From assembly GCA_913060975.1 (NCBI GenBank), contig CAJXVC010000012.1:1-64000 (forward strand): a stretch of DNA of 64,000 nucleotides. Direction: 5' to 3'. A program made the translations under genes and the position numbers. The DNA is from an uncultured Gammaproteobacteria bacterium. GTDB taxonomy: Bacteria; Pseudomonadota; Gammaproteobacteria; Pseudomonadales; Pseudohongiellaceae. This document shows, piece by piece, positions 26,415 to 36,455 of this stretch (the first letter of the stretch is position 1; the number at the start of each line of letters is the position of its first letter). The notes beneath the pieces are model-generated. The model did not search any database, was not told the DNA's origin, and was given only the letters and a program-made list of their open reading frames with translations.

Positions 26415-27327
26415 TCTCGGACATAGAGTCAAAACGATCTCTGGGGTTTTTTTCCAGACAGCGCATGGTTAGTTCCTCGAGCACTCTGGGGACACGCTGT
26501 GTGGTAACACTGCTGGGTGCTGGTGGCTGATCATTCTTCACGCTATCAAGCACCTGATGCAGCTTCTCGCCTTTAGCCGGGGTTTGGCCGCAGAGAATTT
26601 CATACATCACAGCACCCAGACTGAAAATGTCCGTGCGATGATCAATGCTGGGATCGAGATTAATTTGCTCCGGCGACATATAGTGGGCCGTGCCCTGCGC
26701 CTTCCCGGCTCCAGTCATACTCAAATCCTTGATCGCTGAGTCTGCCGCAGCGACTTCGAGCGCTGCAGTGCCGTCCGGATTCCAGACTTTCGCCAGCCCC
26801 CAGTCCAGCAACAAGACTTCTCCATATGGCCCGGCAAGAATATTCTCCGGCTTGATATCCCGGTGCGCCACACCATGGGTATGGGCGTACTCCAGCGCGA
26901 AGGCAACTTGTAAAACGACCTCCATCAACTGCGTCAGGTCGTAGCGTTCACGATAGTCGAGAATCTCACGCAATGTATAACCATGCACAAGCTTCATTGT
27001 GAAATAAGGATAGCCCTTGCCATCACGACTTAGCTCATAAGTAGGCACAGTATTGGGGTGCTGCAACATTGAAGTTACCCGCGCTTCGCGAATAAGGCGT
27101 TTTTGCTCCACTTCATTGTCAGCAAATTCGGGCTTTAATGTCTTGTAGCAAATAAACCGTGACAGGTGCAGATCTTTACAAGATTTGATCAGTGACTTAC
27201 CGCCCTTGGCAATCGTGCTGAAGAACGCATAACGCATTCGTGGATCGATTTTTTTCGGCAACGGCTTGTCGGTTTCTTCCAAAAATACCGAACTGTAACT
27301 TTTGGGTGGTTCCGGGAAATTCAGCAT
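26362..27327 (-). CDS. Serine/threonine protein kinase (Hanks type)
   Basis: A 321-residue kinase consisting almost only of the catalytic domain. The ATP-binding Lys is in 'FICYKTLKPE'. The Gly loop is degenerate ('IAKGGKSLIK'). The catalytic loop is 'HRDIKPENIL', the metal motif is 'DWGLAK' (DFG variant), the activation-segment end is 'HYMSPEQINLD' and 'RTDIFSLGAVMYEIL' follows. There is no transmembrane segment or extracellular sensor, unlike PknB-type receptors, so it is probably cytosolic. Core residues are intact and activity is likely. The target is unknown. The gene converges on, and overlaps by 53 bases, the TPR/TonB-like gene. Confidence 0.9.
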   Translation of the reverse strand: MLNFPEPPKSYSSVFLEETDKPLPKKIDPRMRYAFFSTIAKGGKSLIKSCKDLHLSRFICYKTLKPEFADNEVEQKRLIREARVTSMLQHPNTVPTYELSRDGKGYPYFTMKLVHGYTLREILDYRERYDLTQLMEVVLQVAFALEYAHTHGVAHRDIKPENILAGPYGEVLLLDWGLAKVWNPDGTAALEVAAADSAIKDLSMTGAGKAQGTAHYMSPEQINLDPSIDHRTDIFSLGAVMYEILCGQTPAKGEKLHQVLDSVKNDQPPAPSSVTTQRVPRVLEELTMRCLEKNPRDRFDSMSEIILQLQQEWRWDLAPDS

Positions 27328-27614
27328 AATTCTGACACTCTAACAATCGACTCGGCGACAGTCTTTAATTCATATCCTTTAAGTAATGTTGCCTAGTAAC
27401 TCACAATGCGCATTGGGTTACAACATCCCGGGAGGATGAATTGCCAACTCTATCACTTGCGGATCGGAAGCCGGCACCAGCAGTTACTTTCAAGACTTCT
27501 TGCAGAATGCATTGCTGGACAGGGTGATTATACTTTACCTTCCCGGATCGAGATTGTTTTATCACCGGCAAATAATTCTGTATTGAAATCTATCGACATT
27601 ACCGTGAGCACACA

Positions 27615-28028
27615 ATGACTGACAACGTACACGCGCAAAAAGGCGATTACCGATTCCCGGTTCGCTACGCAGAAACTGATGCCATGGGAGTGGTTCATCA
27701 CGCCAGCTATCTGGTGTATTTTGAGGCAGGCCGCAGCCATTTGATGCGCCAGCTAGGTAGTGACTACGCCCAATTGGAAGCACAAGGATTTCAACTGCCG
27801 GTGACCGAAGTGAGTGTCCGATATGTCAATAGCTTGCGATACGGCCAAGATGTGCGCTTGATTACCAACATTGCCGAAAACCGTAGTCGGCAGATGCAGT
27901 TCACCTACGAAGTCTTTGCAGATGATGCCCAAGAATGTCTCGTAACAGGGTTCACCCGCCACGTCTGGACAAACAAGTCCGGGAAAGTGATACGTGGCCC
28001 TGAACATTGGGTCAAATTGTTTTCCTGA
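27615..28028 (+). CDS. YbgC-like acyl-CoA thioesterase (hot-dog fold)
   Basis: A 137-residue cytosolic enzyme of the 4-hydroxybenzoyl-CoA thioesterase / YbgC family. The signature 'RYAETDAMGVVHHASYLVYFE' spans residues 17-37 and includes the catalytic Asp. The following 'FQLPVTEVSVRYVNSLRYG' matches the conserved dimer strand. The length is full for the family. Unlike typical ybgC it is not next to tolQRAB, so the physiological substrate (short-chain or phospholipid-related acyl-CoA) is open. Confidence 0.9.
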   Translation: MTDNVHAQKGDYRFPVRYAETDAMGVVHHASYLVYFEAGRSHLMRQLGSDYAQLEAQGFQLPVTEVSVRYVNSLRYGQDVRLITNIAENRSRQMQFTYEVFADDAQECLVTGFTRHVWTNKSGKVIRGPEHWVKLFS

Positions 28029-28312
28029 TTCGCCTACCCCAGCCAATAGCCCCAGTTAGCAATTTAGCCAATTCCCAGAGCATGCTAAAAAGCCAGGTTT
28101 CGCCACTTTCAGGTGAATCCTGACAGCTACCGATACACTGTCACCACCTATAGATAGATTGTTATATTCCCCTCACGTGGCACATACCCGCTGCCGACAA
28201 TAAAGAAACTGATAGCGTTTGACGATCAACAACAGCCGAGCGCCTATATTGCTGTAGATCCAGATGTACTCGTTGTCGTTAAACTAATTGAGTTCAATAC
28301 ACCAGGCCGGAC

Positions 28313-30415
28313 ATGAATAGCCTCCTCAATCAGGTCAAGCTGACTTGCGTACGATCTCTGACCCGCCACTTGATCGCGGCGCTGGATGAGGCTCGCATTC
28401 ATATTGATGCTGTTGGTAATCGCATGCAGGATGCAACCATGCCGCGTCTTAATGATGACGCCCCCGCAATCGCCAACCGGTTTTCCACTCGCCTGAGTCA
28501 TTATTTCGATAATCTCGATACAAATCAGACCAACCAGCTCGAATTGTCCGATGCACAAGAACTGGATCGGTCAGAACATGACTACCTCGAAGCGGCCCTC
28601 GCCATGGATAGTATGATTGAGTATCTCCGAGGACGCCCTTCACGTGCCAATACGCAATTTATCAACAATCTGCGCCAACTGCTTCCTGCTATCGAAATCG
28701 ACTTTACTAACAACCCGCTAGACCCGGACCAGATTGGTGACAGTTTCAACGAAGCCATTCGGCCATTGGGCTACAAGTCTCAGTACCTGTTAATTATGTA
28801 TCGTGAATTCAACAAAGGCGTGTTTGGCAGCTTTGACGAAGTGCTCAAGGAGGCCAACAGGTTGTTTTCAGAGGCAGGGTCTGACACAGAACAAGTAACT
28901 GAGATAGCGAATAACGCAAACTTGACCCAACCAGTTAACGCGAGCGCCGCAGCAGAACAGGCAATAGGGCGAAGCGTATCGGCTGAAGATCAAAATGTAC
29001 AAGCAATTGCAGCATTGCTAACGCAAGTGGACCCGGACATAACAGAACACCCGGCAACCATCAGGCAGATGCAAACCCTTATCCGAACCCACCGGATACC
29101 GTCACATCAATGGAGCCAGAATTCGTATCAACAGTTACAGAATGCGCTCAGGGCTGTTCCGCTACCCGCGGGCCCGGGCGCAAACCAACATGACAGGCAA
29201 CAGCAGATCGCTGATTTCAACACGCAACTGAGCGAACAATTACAGAACCAGGAACTTATACTTCCCTGCCATGTCAGTTCACTGATAGCCGCGACACTGT
29301 TGCTCTATCACACACTGGCTGGAGATGAGTTGTTGCTCCCGCAATCAGGCAATCTAATACTCAGCAGCTTGCCGGCTGTGTTGCAGACCCTGCTCGACGA
29401 GCAGCACAACGGCGGCGCGGCAACTGGTCAATTCTTCGACCATGAGCTGCATCCGCTTCGCCAATTGCTTGATCTGACAGACGCCATTACCAGCAGTTGT
29501 ATGAAAACCGAATTGTCGGCTGATGCAGAGTTATACGAAACTCTGCACACTATCATGGCGAGTGCAACCGCCTCTACAACAATCAGGCCGCAGGATATTG
29601 CGTTAGCTATCGACCGATTGGTAGAACTTGAAGCCAGGCAGACCGGGCGAAACAGAAGGCTCGCACGGGCGATTTCCACAGCTATCCCTGGTTCCGCCGC
29701 TAGTGATCAGGCACAACAGTTTGTCGCCGAGGTCATCGAAGAGCGAGTCATGAAGCGCGTGTTGGACCCTGCCATTCGCGATGTGTTGGACAGCTATCTA
29801 CGTAATGTTTTGTTGGCAATTGTGAGCAGCGAAGGAATACGCGGCAAATCCTGGCACCCGGTACTCAAAACAATCGATGTGCTGCTATGGACTGTTCAGA
29901 GCAGCAAGTTTCCCGGCGATGAGAAATGTTTTGCGCGCATCAATGCGCGCCTGCTCGATAATCTGAACAAGGCATTGGAAATAGGCGGCGCCTCTCACTC
30001 GAAGATTGTGCGTTTTCTCAGGCAACTCAAACAAATTCAGCAATACAGTTTCCATGCCGCAGAACTGGAATTGCAGCACTCGATACCATTTCATTTGCAA
30101 CTACTAAACTCGCGCCGCGACCCCACGTCGCTGACTGGCTTGGACGCCGCTATGCAGCGACTGGCAGACACACCGAACGGCAGTTGGTTTGAATACCACA
30201 GCTTCAATCAAGGCCCACTGCGCTGCAAACTCGCGACCCGTATTGAGAGTATAGGCAAGTTCCTGTTTGTGGATGGCACTAACAGGAAACTCATTGAATT
30301 CACGCGGCCGCGATTGGCTGCAGATCTGCAATCCGGAGTGATGCGAGTGTTGGCAACAGACTCACTGACCGGCAGAACCCTCAGTCATCTGCAGCAACAG
30401 TTGGCTTCCCGCTAA
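28313..30415 (+). CDS. DUF1631 domain protein
   Basis: A 700-residue, mostly helical, Gln-rich cytosolic protein of the DUF1631 family, found widely in gammaproteobacteria. Family landmarks are 'NPLDPDQIGDSFNEAIRPLG' with 'YLLIMYREFNKGVFGSF' (residues about 135-175), a long central helical part, and the C-terminal 'GSWFEYHSFNQGPLRCKLA' and 'FLFVDGTNRKLIEFTRPRLA' segments. The last of these has a PilZ-like, strand-rich character. No enzymatic motif is visible. The role is unknown; the resemblance to PilZ regions could point to c-di-GMP-linked regulation, but key PilZ arginine motifs are not clear here. Confidence 0.82.
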   Translation: MNSLLNQVKLTCVRSLTRHLIAALDEARIHIDAVGNRMQDATMPRLNDDAPAIANRFSTRLSHYFDNLDTNQTNQLELSDAQELDRSEHDYLEAALAMDSMIEYLRGRPSRANTQFINNLRQLLPAIEIDFTNNPLDPDQIGDSFNEAIRPLGYKSQYLLIMYREFNKGVFGSFDEVLKEANRLFSEAGSDTEQVTEIANNANLTQPVNASAAAEQAIGRSVSAEDQNVQAIAALLTQVDPDITEHPATIRQMQTLIRTHRIPSHQWSQNSYQQLQNALRAVPLPAGPGANQHDRQQQIADFNTQLSEQLQNQELILPCHVSSLIAATLLLYHTLAGDELLLPQSGNLILSSLPAVLQTLLDEQHNGGAATGQFFDHELHPLRQLLDLTDAITSSCMKTELSADAELYETLHTIMASATASTTIRPQDIALAIDRLVELEARQTGRNRRLARAISTAIPGSAASDQAQQFVAEVIEERVMKRVLDPAIRDVLDSYLRNVLLAIVSSEGIRGKSWHPVLKTIDVLLWTVQSSKFPGDEKCFARINARLLDNLNKALEIGGASHSKIVRFLRQLKQIQQYSFHAAELELQHSIPFHLQLLNSRRDPTSLTGLDAAMQRLADTPNGSWFEYHSFNQGPLRCKLATRIESIGKFLFVDGTNRKLIEFTRPRLAADLQSGVMRVLATDSLTGRTLSHLQQQLASR

Positions 30416-30453
30416 CTTTTTAAGCTCTTGCATCCCAAGCTCCTCACCTTAAG

Positions 30454-31812
30454 CTACTGTGCACTGGGCAATTGTTCGAGAATGCGGGCAAAATTGTCAT
30501 TGGCCGGATAGCGCCCTTGAGTCCAGCCCAGCCTGACCAGAACAGCGTCGTATTCTGGCACCACTGCCACGTATTGCTGACGATTGCCATTGGCATAGAA
30601 CATAGTGGCTGGCAGGTCCGGCATGCGCAAAGCACCATTGCCAGCATTGAGCCACCACTGATAGCCATACGCTTTGTTATTCGCTGAGGAATTGGGGCTT
30701 GTCGCCCGGCGCACCCATTCACGGGTTACCAGGCGTTGATCGTTAAGCGTACCGCCATTCAACATTAATTGCCCCATCCGCGCCCAATCACGAGCCGAAG
30801 CGTAAAAGTAGGAACTCCCGACAAACATACCGCTGGCGTCTACTTCGAAAGTGGCGTTCTGCATACCCATAGGTTGATAGATATGAGTCATGAAATTGTC
30901 ATAGGCTTGTTGCGGCGAATCAAGCGTCTGCACATAAAGCTGCGATAGTATATTTGCGGTACCAGAGCTGTAACTGAACTGACTACCCGGCTCGTTAAGT
31001 AGTGGACGTTCCAAAGCGTATTGCGCCATGGAAGGCGAAGTGAATAACATCGCGGTAGCATCATCACCCGGATTGTATTGTTCAGAAAAATCCAGGCCGT
31101 CAGTCATTGTGAGCAAATCACTGATTCTAATATCAGCGCGAGCGTCGTTTTGCCATTGCTTAAATCCTGATTCAGCATCTAATGCCAGCAGACCTCGCAT
31201 CTCCAGATTGCCCAGCATAATCGACATCAGACTTTTAGCCATCGACCAGCCTAACAATGGCGTTGTGGAGTCGGACTGCTGCGCGTAGGATTCGGCAACG
31301 ATGTCGCCGCGATGGACCAATAACAAGGCGCGTGTATTAAGCCCTGCCGCATTGTCCTGCGCAACGATTTCATCAAGCAATGATTGCAATCTCGAATCGA
31401 TGGATTGTACAGAAGAACCAGCAGGCCAGGATTGAGTGGAGTGCTCACTTGTTTGAGTGGTGATCGTCTGGCGCTGATTAAAACCGGAGTAGTCCACGGC
31501 GCAGCCCAAGCCTGGAATATAGGTCGCCGTTGTTTCACTCAAGCCGAACAGAGACGCAGTCACTGCCTGACTTTCTGGTTCATAGCTAACGCTTAACTGC
31601 GCCAGTATCGGAGAGTATTGCACCAGATCATCAAATGCCTGGGCGCGGGAATGTCCCATAACGTACTCAGCACTGCACAGTAATTTAGCTCCGATGCCGG
31701 CACCAACCGAGGGACCATAGATAATAAAAGCCGGCGTCAGACCCACCATGTATGCGGCGGCCAGTAATACGACAATCAAGCCAATTGGCACTGCCAATAA
31801 ATAGCGCTTCAT
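30454..31812 (-). CDS. Serine hydrolase, beta-lactamase class C / esterase family
   Basis: A 452-residue protein with one N-terminal membrane segment ('LLAVPIGLIVVLLAAAYMVG') and a periplasmic serine beta-lactamase-like domain. The nucleophile motif SxxK is 'GWSMAKSLM', the second motif is Tyr in 'FSYSSGTANIL', and the C-terminal 'AYGYQWWLN' region is typical of the esterase/DD-peptidase branch rather than of true AmpC. A GGGAGTG site lies 6 bases ahead of the ATG. It may act on esters, D-amino peptides or other small substrates. It is transcribed in the same direction as the MFS carrier upstream (gap about 120 bases), so they may be functionally linked. Confidence 0.87.
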   Translation of the reverse strand: MKRYLLAVPIGLIVVLLAAAYMVGLTPAFIIYGPSVGAGIGAKLLCSAEYVMGHSRAQAFDDLVQYSPILAQLSVSYEPESQAVTASLFGLSETTATYIPGLGCAVDYSGFNQRQTITTQTSEHSTQSWPAGSSVQSIDSRLQSLLDEIVAQDNAAGLNTRALLLVHRGDIVAESYAQQSDSTTPLLGWSMAKSLMSIMLGNLEMRGLLALDAESGFKQWQNDARADIRISDLLTMTDGLDFSEQYNPGDDATAMLFTSPSMAQYALERPLLNEPGSQFSYSSGTANILSQLYVQTLDSPQQAYDNFMTHIYQPMGMQNATFEVDASGMFVGSSYFYASARDWARMGQLMLNGGTLNDQRLVTREWVRRATSPNSSANNKAYGYQWWLNAGNGALRMPDLPATMFYANGNRQQYVAVVPEYDAVLVRLGWTQGRYPANDNFARILEQLPSAQ

Positions 31813-31931
31813 CAGTCACTCCCTACTTGTAGTTATATTCTGACTTGCTCTTCTTGTTTGTCCTTTTACCTGCTGCACCGTTAAATACCAACACATCATT
31901 CCGAGCCCCTCTGCCATAGGGAAGCAATGAC

Positions 31932-33227
31932 TTAGTTGTCTCCGGTTGATTTTGGATGCAACGGTCCGCCGAGTAAAAACAACCCTAACCCAAACAGTCC
32001 TGCCGCGGCAGCGAATAAATAGGGCAGTGTGTAATCTCCACCGCTGGCGGCATAGGTAAAACCCAGTAGCGCCGGACCGGCAGCTGTCCCCCAAGAAGAC
32101 ATCAGATTGCTGATTGAGAACAAGCGAGCATAATCCTTGACGCCAAAGGCCTCGGCAATCAGTAGCGGCTGCAGCATTAACAAATTGCCGACACTGGCAC
32201 CAAATACGAACAGGCCAATACTCAGACTCATCATGCCTGAGCCGATGGCCAGCTGCACTAGTGCAACGACCTGAAAAACCATCATGCAAATTGCAAAGGC
32301 GCGTATTGAAATCTGCCCGACCAGCCAGCCGCCAGCCAGACGCCCGACGATACTCGCTACCGGCAAGATCGCCACGGCAATGACTGTTTGCGCCTCAGTC
32401 AGTGTTTCGCGTACCAGGCCGTATTGATGTGCAATGCCCCCAACCTGCGCCAACATTACAAACACATAGGCAAGACAGATCGCCCAAAAGAGTTTGCCGC
32501 GTCGTGCTTCTGTCAGGTTAATACCCTGACTCGCATCGTTCGACTGATCTATACCAGATATCGCATTTTGTGCCGGAGAGTGACTCTCTGCCCCGGATTC
32601 AGCAATAACCGCATCACCATCTACCCGCAATCCCATGGATTCCGGCGACGGCCTGAGCCAGATCCAGGCGACGGGCAATATACCCACGAGATACAACAGC
32701 CCCAGTACTGGCGCCGCACCGTTAAAGCCCAGTGAACTGACAAGCACGGCACTTAACGGCGTAAGCAACACGCCTCCCAACGACAATCCCGTCGAGGCGA
32801 TAGACAGAGCGATCGCGCGACGGCGATGAAACCAGCGCGTCACCAGAGTGGTCGCCGGTAGTAACGCTGAGGCGGCGAATCCCACGCCAAAAAGCGCGTA
32901 CACGAGAAGTAATTGCCAAAGCTGACTGACAAACGGCAACGAGCTGACCGCGATGCAACTGAGTATGGCCCCACAGCTGATGCTGTAACGCGGATCATGA
33001 AGCTGCACCCATTTCCCGACGCCAAGCCCGGCTACGCCGCCGCTCAGAAAGAATACCGAGACCGCCAGCGAAGCCGTGCTCACTGAAAACGCTGGCTGTT
33101 CGGCTAGCGCATTGAGATAAATAGCATGGTTGTAGAAGCTCAATCCGCTGGCAAATGTGAGCTGCACCAGAATCGCCATGACTATCTTCCAGCCATAGAA
33201 AATCGGCGGTTTCTGTTTTGACGTCAT
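31932..33227 (-). CDS. MFS transporter (monocarboxylate / oxalate-formate type)
   Basis: A 431-residue, 12-span inner-membrane carrier. The N-terminus 'YGWKIVMAILVQLTFASGLSF' and the loop 'TRWFHRRRAIALSIASTGLSLGG' (MFS motif between spans 4 and 5) place it in the branch that includes oxalate/formate and monocarboxylate carriers. A long hydrophilic central loop (residues about 205-235) separates the halves. The substrate cannot be determined. The serine hydrolase gene downstream may release or consume its substrate. Confidence 0.9.
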   Translation of the reverse strand: MTSKQKPPIFYGWKIVMAILVQLTFASGLSFYNHAIYLNALAEQPAFSVSTASLAVSVFFLSGGVAGLGVGKWVQLHDPRYSISCGAILSCIAVSSLPFVSQLWQLLLVYALFGVGFAASALLPATTLVTRWFHRRRAIALSIASTGLSLGGVLLTPLSAVLVSSLGFNGAAPVLGLLYLVGILPVAWIWLRPSPESMGLRVDGDAVIAESGAESHSPAQNAISGIDQSNDASQGINLTEARRGKLFWAICLAYVFVMLAQVGGIAHQYGLVRETLTEAQTVIAVAILPVASIVGRLAGGWLVGQISIRAFAICMMVFQVVALVQLAIGSGMMSLSIGLFVFGASVGNLLMLQPLLIAEAFGVKDYARLFSISNLMSSWGTAAGPALLGFTYAASGGDYTLPYLFAAAAGLFGLGLFLLGGPLHPKSTGDN

Positions 33228-33669
33228 ATCAGATAGCTAACTGCATGAATGTCCGCGACAGGCCTGACGGACGGGACAACCTGGAATACCGCTAACCCGG
33301 CGAGAAAACCGGGTAGCAATGGGAGGCGCAAGCATAACAAACATTCCGGCAATGGACCTTGTCTGACACAGGTTGCACCAACATTCAGCCAGCCTGCCAC
33401 CCCACCCCCCGAACAATACCCCTGACGAGAGTTAATCCAACACCTTCCTCACTATCGCTAAAACTGTAACATTTTGTAAAAAAACAACGACATAAAGGCA
33501 CTGTTTAGGCCTTGCAGTAACTGGACGGCAGGGAGATTGCCGTTTATCCTAGCCACCCTGCGAAATTACATTCAACTGAATAAAAACATAATCTATCGCA
33601 GACGCCCATGCGGCGATCGAACAGATGGGATACTGGATTTCATCGAAATTGTATTTGGAGAGCTTCTCA
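33228..33669. other. Divergent intergenic region
   Basis: About 440 bases between the MFS gene and a secreted-protein gene. A small hairpin (ACCCGG/CCGGGT, 33295-33314) lies near the MFS start. An AT-rich stretch at 33460-33495 may hold the plus-strand promoter. No gene is supported. Confidence 0.45.
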
Positions 33670-34611
33670 ATGCGGATAATTACTAAAACACTCGCGGCCT
33701 CATTATTGGGCCTACTGGCAACAGTTGCCCTGAGCGTGCAAGCCCAGAGCACCTTGACGCAACCACGCTTTCTGTCACTGGCACCACCGGAAGGCTTGCC
33801 CATTATTCCGGTTTTTGAAGGCTGGACAGCAAACGAAGATGGCACTACTTCCTACTCATTCGGCATCATCAATCGTAATGATGTTGCGGTAGACATTCCC
33901 GTCGGTGAGAACAATTACATTGAGCCTGCGCGCTATGACGGTGTGCAGCCTGGCCATTTCCCAGCCGGACGCAGCACTGGTGTCTTCACTGTCACTGTGC
34001 CCAACAGCGAACGGGGCACCGACGTCTGGTGGAACATCAAGACCGGCAATGCCGACGTCTTGAAAGTACCAGGTCGCCATGGCATCGGCGCTTACGAGCT
34101 GGACTTCATCCGCCCCCGTCCACAGGGCGCTCTGCAACCACTGGTTGGTATTGGTGAAGATGGCTCGCAACTAGCCGGACTGTACGCCCAGATTGCCGAT
34201 TACCCCGGTGGCACTGTCGAGGTTGGCGAGCAAGTAGAACTGGTGGTAAATGCCACTGATCCAGCTGTCCGTGACACAAGCGACCCTCGATTCGGTGAGC
34301 CACTGGACATGAATGTTGCTTTCAACAAGTGGCAGGGGCCAGGCAACGTGACTTTCACCCGTCACGAGAGCACTGAAGTACCGGAAAATCCTTATCCGGA
34401 AGACAGCCCACGTCACGGTTTCTGGGAAGAGCCAATGGCTAACGAGCTGACTATCGGCGGTCCTTCTGGCGAAGCCCGCGTTTATGCGACCTTCGACACA
34501 CCGGGCGACTACGTCATCAGCACCAAGGTTGACATACACACCGCTCCGGATAGCTCAGACGGTGACCAGTGCTGCTGGACGAATGTCTACCAACGCGTCA
34601 CAGTCGAATAG
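33670..34611 (+). CDS. Secreted protein of unknown function upstream of the heme-copper triplet
   Basis: A 313-residue protein. The start at 33670 is preferred because a GGAGAG site precedes it and a clean signal peptide follows ('TLAASLLGLLATVALSVQAQ'). The mature protein is predicted to be strand-rich: 'TTSYSFGIINRNDVAVDIPVG', 'STGVFTVTVPNSERGTDVWW' and a C-terminal 'ARVYATFDTPGDYVISTKV' that looks like an Ig/cupredoxin-type sandwich. A Cys pair in 'DQCCWTNVY' near the C-terminus may form a disulfide. I do not recognise the family. It immediately precedes, in the same direction, three tandem cytochrome-PHM-like genes, but a terminator separates them. Confidence 0.75.
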   Translation: MRIITKTLAASLLGLLATVALSVQAQSTLTQPRFLSLAPPEGLPIIPVFEGWTANEDGTTSYSFGIINRNDVAVDIPVGENNYIEPARYDGVQPGHFPAGRSTGVFTVTVPNSERGTDVWWNIKTGNADVLKVPGRHGIGAYELDFIRPRPQGALQPLVGIGEDGSQLAGLYAQIADYPGGTVEVGEQVELVVNATDPAVRDTSDPRFGEPLDMNVAFNKWQGPGNVTFTRHESTEVPENPYPEDSPRHGFWEEPMANELTIGGPSGEARVYATFDTPGDYVISTKVDIHTAPDSSDGDQCCWTNVYQRVTVE

Positions 34612-34628
34612 ACCACGTTTGTTACGGG

Positions 34629-34667
34629 AAAAACGGCTGGCCCTCACGGGTTCAGCCGTTTTTTTTC
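34629..34667 (+). terminator. Intrinsic terminator
   Basis: AAAAACGGCTG stem with its complement, an internal CCC/GGG pairing in the loop, and a run of eight T. Confidence 0.85.
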
Positions 34668-34859
34668 ACTGGTGCTGTGGCCTGCAGCCCTGTACAGTGA
34701 AAAACAGGCTGAAATAGCCGTAATAACTAGCCCACAATTTGTTTCAAATTGTTGCAACTAGGCATCGAAAATCACCGTAATAGATAGACAGGACACCAGT
34801 AAAACCCTAGTATTTTATGCAACTTATGCCCACATAAATTCCTACTTGAGGAGAATCAA

Positions 34860-36212
34860 ATGAAAGCAGTGCGTAAGTCTGGAGCCTTGCTTGGTAGCGC
34901 AATCGCGTTAACCATGAGCGCAGGAGCTCAAGCACAACAAGAAGAAATTACTTATAACAGCCACGTTGCTGACATCATCAATGAGAATTGTGTGGTCTGT
35001 CACCGCGAAGGTGGCGTCGGTCCCATGCAGTTCGAAAACTATGATCAGGTTCGTCCGTGGGCACCGCTAATTTCCATGAAAGTCGCTAATCGCGAAATGC
35101 CTCCATACGCCTATGACCAGCACATCGGTATTCAGGATCTGGAAGGCGACTGGCGTTTGTCGCAAGACGAAATCGACACAGTTGTAGCCTGGGTTAATCA
35201 GGGCTCGCCAATGGGCGACGCTGACATCGTGGTCGAGCAGCCATCCTTCCCGGCTCCCGATGACTGGACATTCGCGTCCATGTTCGGCCAGCCAGACAAA
35301 ATCGTTGCTTCTTCTCCTTACGACATTCCCGCTAACGGCAATGACCTGTGGAGCAAGGAATTCGTTGACCCGCAAATGACTTCAGACCGCTGCATCAAGG
35401 CAGTTCAGGTCAAGCCACGTGGCGATGCTCGCGCGGTTGTTCACCACGCTAACTCTGACGTATACCTGCCAGACGCCAATGGCGAATTGCAGCAGTCAGG
35501 TCAGCTGACTGAATACGCCATGGGTAAATGGGGCGAAGTGATGCCGGAAGGCGTATGTCGCACATTGCCAGCTGGCGCCATGGTTCGTTGGGACATTCAC
35601 ATGTTCCCAGGCGGCGTAGGCGCAACTGCTGAAGGCGGCATGATCAAAGACAACGTTGTTGAGATCGGTCTGTGGTTCCACGACGAAGATTTCGCTGAGC
35701 AAGCTGGTATTTACGAGCAGGATCTGCGTCTTTATGGCCTTCGCGAAGGTTATGAGAACGGCAACCTGATCGTACCTCCTCATGGTTACGCCATGACTCA
35801 GGGCTTCCACAGCTTTGATCACCCAGTACGTATCGACAGCTTCCAGCCACACGGTCACCTGCGCATGAATGCAGCGTCACTGGAAGTCTTCGATCCCAAG
35901 ACTGGCCGCACTACACCAGTGAGCCAGATCTCCAACTGGAGTGCTACTTGGCACCACAGCCACATCTACGACGCCGATGCCGCGCCTCTGCTGGCACCAG
36001 GACAAGTTCTGGTTATCAAGCAGTGGTACGACAACACAGCGTCTAACCCGAACAACCCTGATCCCGATCAGTGGGTGTACGGTGGCAGCCGCACAGGTGA
36101 CGAGATGTCTCACGCCTGGATTGCTGTGACTCACCTTGACCAGGAAGGCTACGAGAAGATCGTTGCCGAGCGCGAAGAAAAAGCGCAACGCTCTCTGGCT
36201 GGTAACGACTAA
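34860..36212 (+). CDS. Exported cytochrome c / PHM-like copper protein, tandem copy 1
   Basis: A 450-residue protein with a signal peptide ending 'SAGAQAQQ' and a heme-c domain with C44-C47-H48 ('ENCVVCHREGG') and the candidate axial Met80 in MPPYAY. A long domain follows with the full PHM/DBH copper-ligand pattern: H195-H196 ('AVVHHANSD'), H247 ('DIHMFP'), H331/H333 ('QPHGHLRM') and M416 ('GDEMSHAW'). There is no redoxin domain, unlike the paralogues at 2070 and 10268. An extra His cluster 'TWHHSHIY' is conserved in all three tandem copies. GAGGAG precedes the ATG. The gene is followed by its own terminator. It probably oxidises a C-H bond next to nitrogen or a similar group in the periplasm; the substrate is unknown. 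Confidence 0.87.
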   Translation: MKAVRKSGALLGSAIALTMSAGAQAQQEEITYNSHVADIINENCVVCHREGGVGPMQFENYDQVRPWAPLISMKVANREMPPYAYDQHIGIQDLEGDWRLSQDEIDTVVAWVNQGSPMGDADIVVEQPSFPAPDDWTFASMFGQPDKIVASSPYDIPANGNDLWSKEFVDPQMTSDRCIKAVQVKPRGDARAVVHHANSDVYLPDANGELQQSGQLTEYAMGKWGEVMPEGVCRTLPAGAMVRWDIHMFPGGVGATAEGGMIKDNVVEIGLWFHDEDFAEQAGIYEQDLRLYGLREGYENGNLIVPPHGYAMTQGFHSFDHPVRIDSFQPHGHLRMNAASLEVFDPKTGRTTPVSQISNWSATWHHSHIYDADAAPLLAPGQVLVIKQWYDNTASNPNNPDPDQWVYGGSRTGDEMSHAWIAVTHLDQEGYEKIVAEREEKAQRSLAGND

Positions 36213-36245
36213 GACGTCGCTGTCAGACTAGTAAGCAAGAATAAG

Positions 36246-36277
36246 AAGGCCGGTTGGGCAACCAACCGGCCTTTTTT
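36246..36277 (+). terminator. Intrinsic terminator after tandem copy 1
   Basis: 12-bp stem (AAGGCCGGTTGG and its complement), GCAA loop, then T6. Confidence 0.9.
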
Positions 36278-36455
36278 ATGCGCATTCGAAACTGCTGTAT
36301 CCCTTATCTCCTACCCTTCAGAAAACCACATTTATGGCGGCATCTATATCCACGTAATCTGTGTGGGTAAGACTTGAAAAATCCAGAATTAGTCTTAGAA
36401 TTTAACTGTGACAGTTAAATTTTAGTGCCCGTCACAACAATTCAGGGAGAAGACT

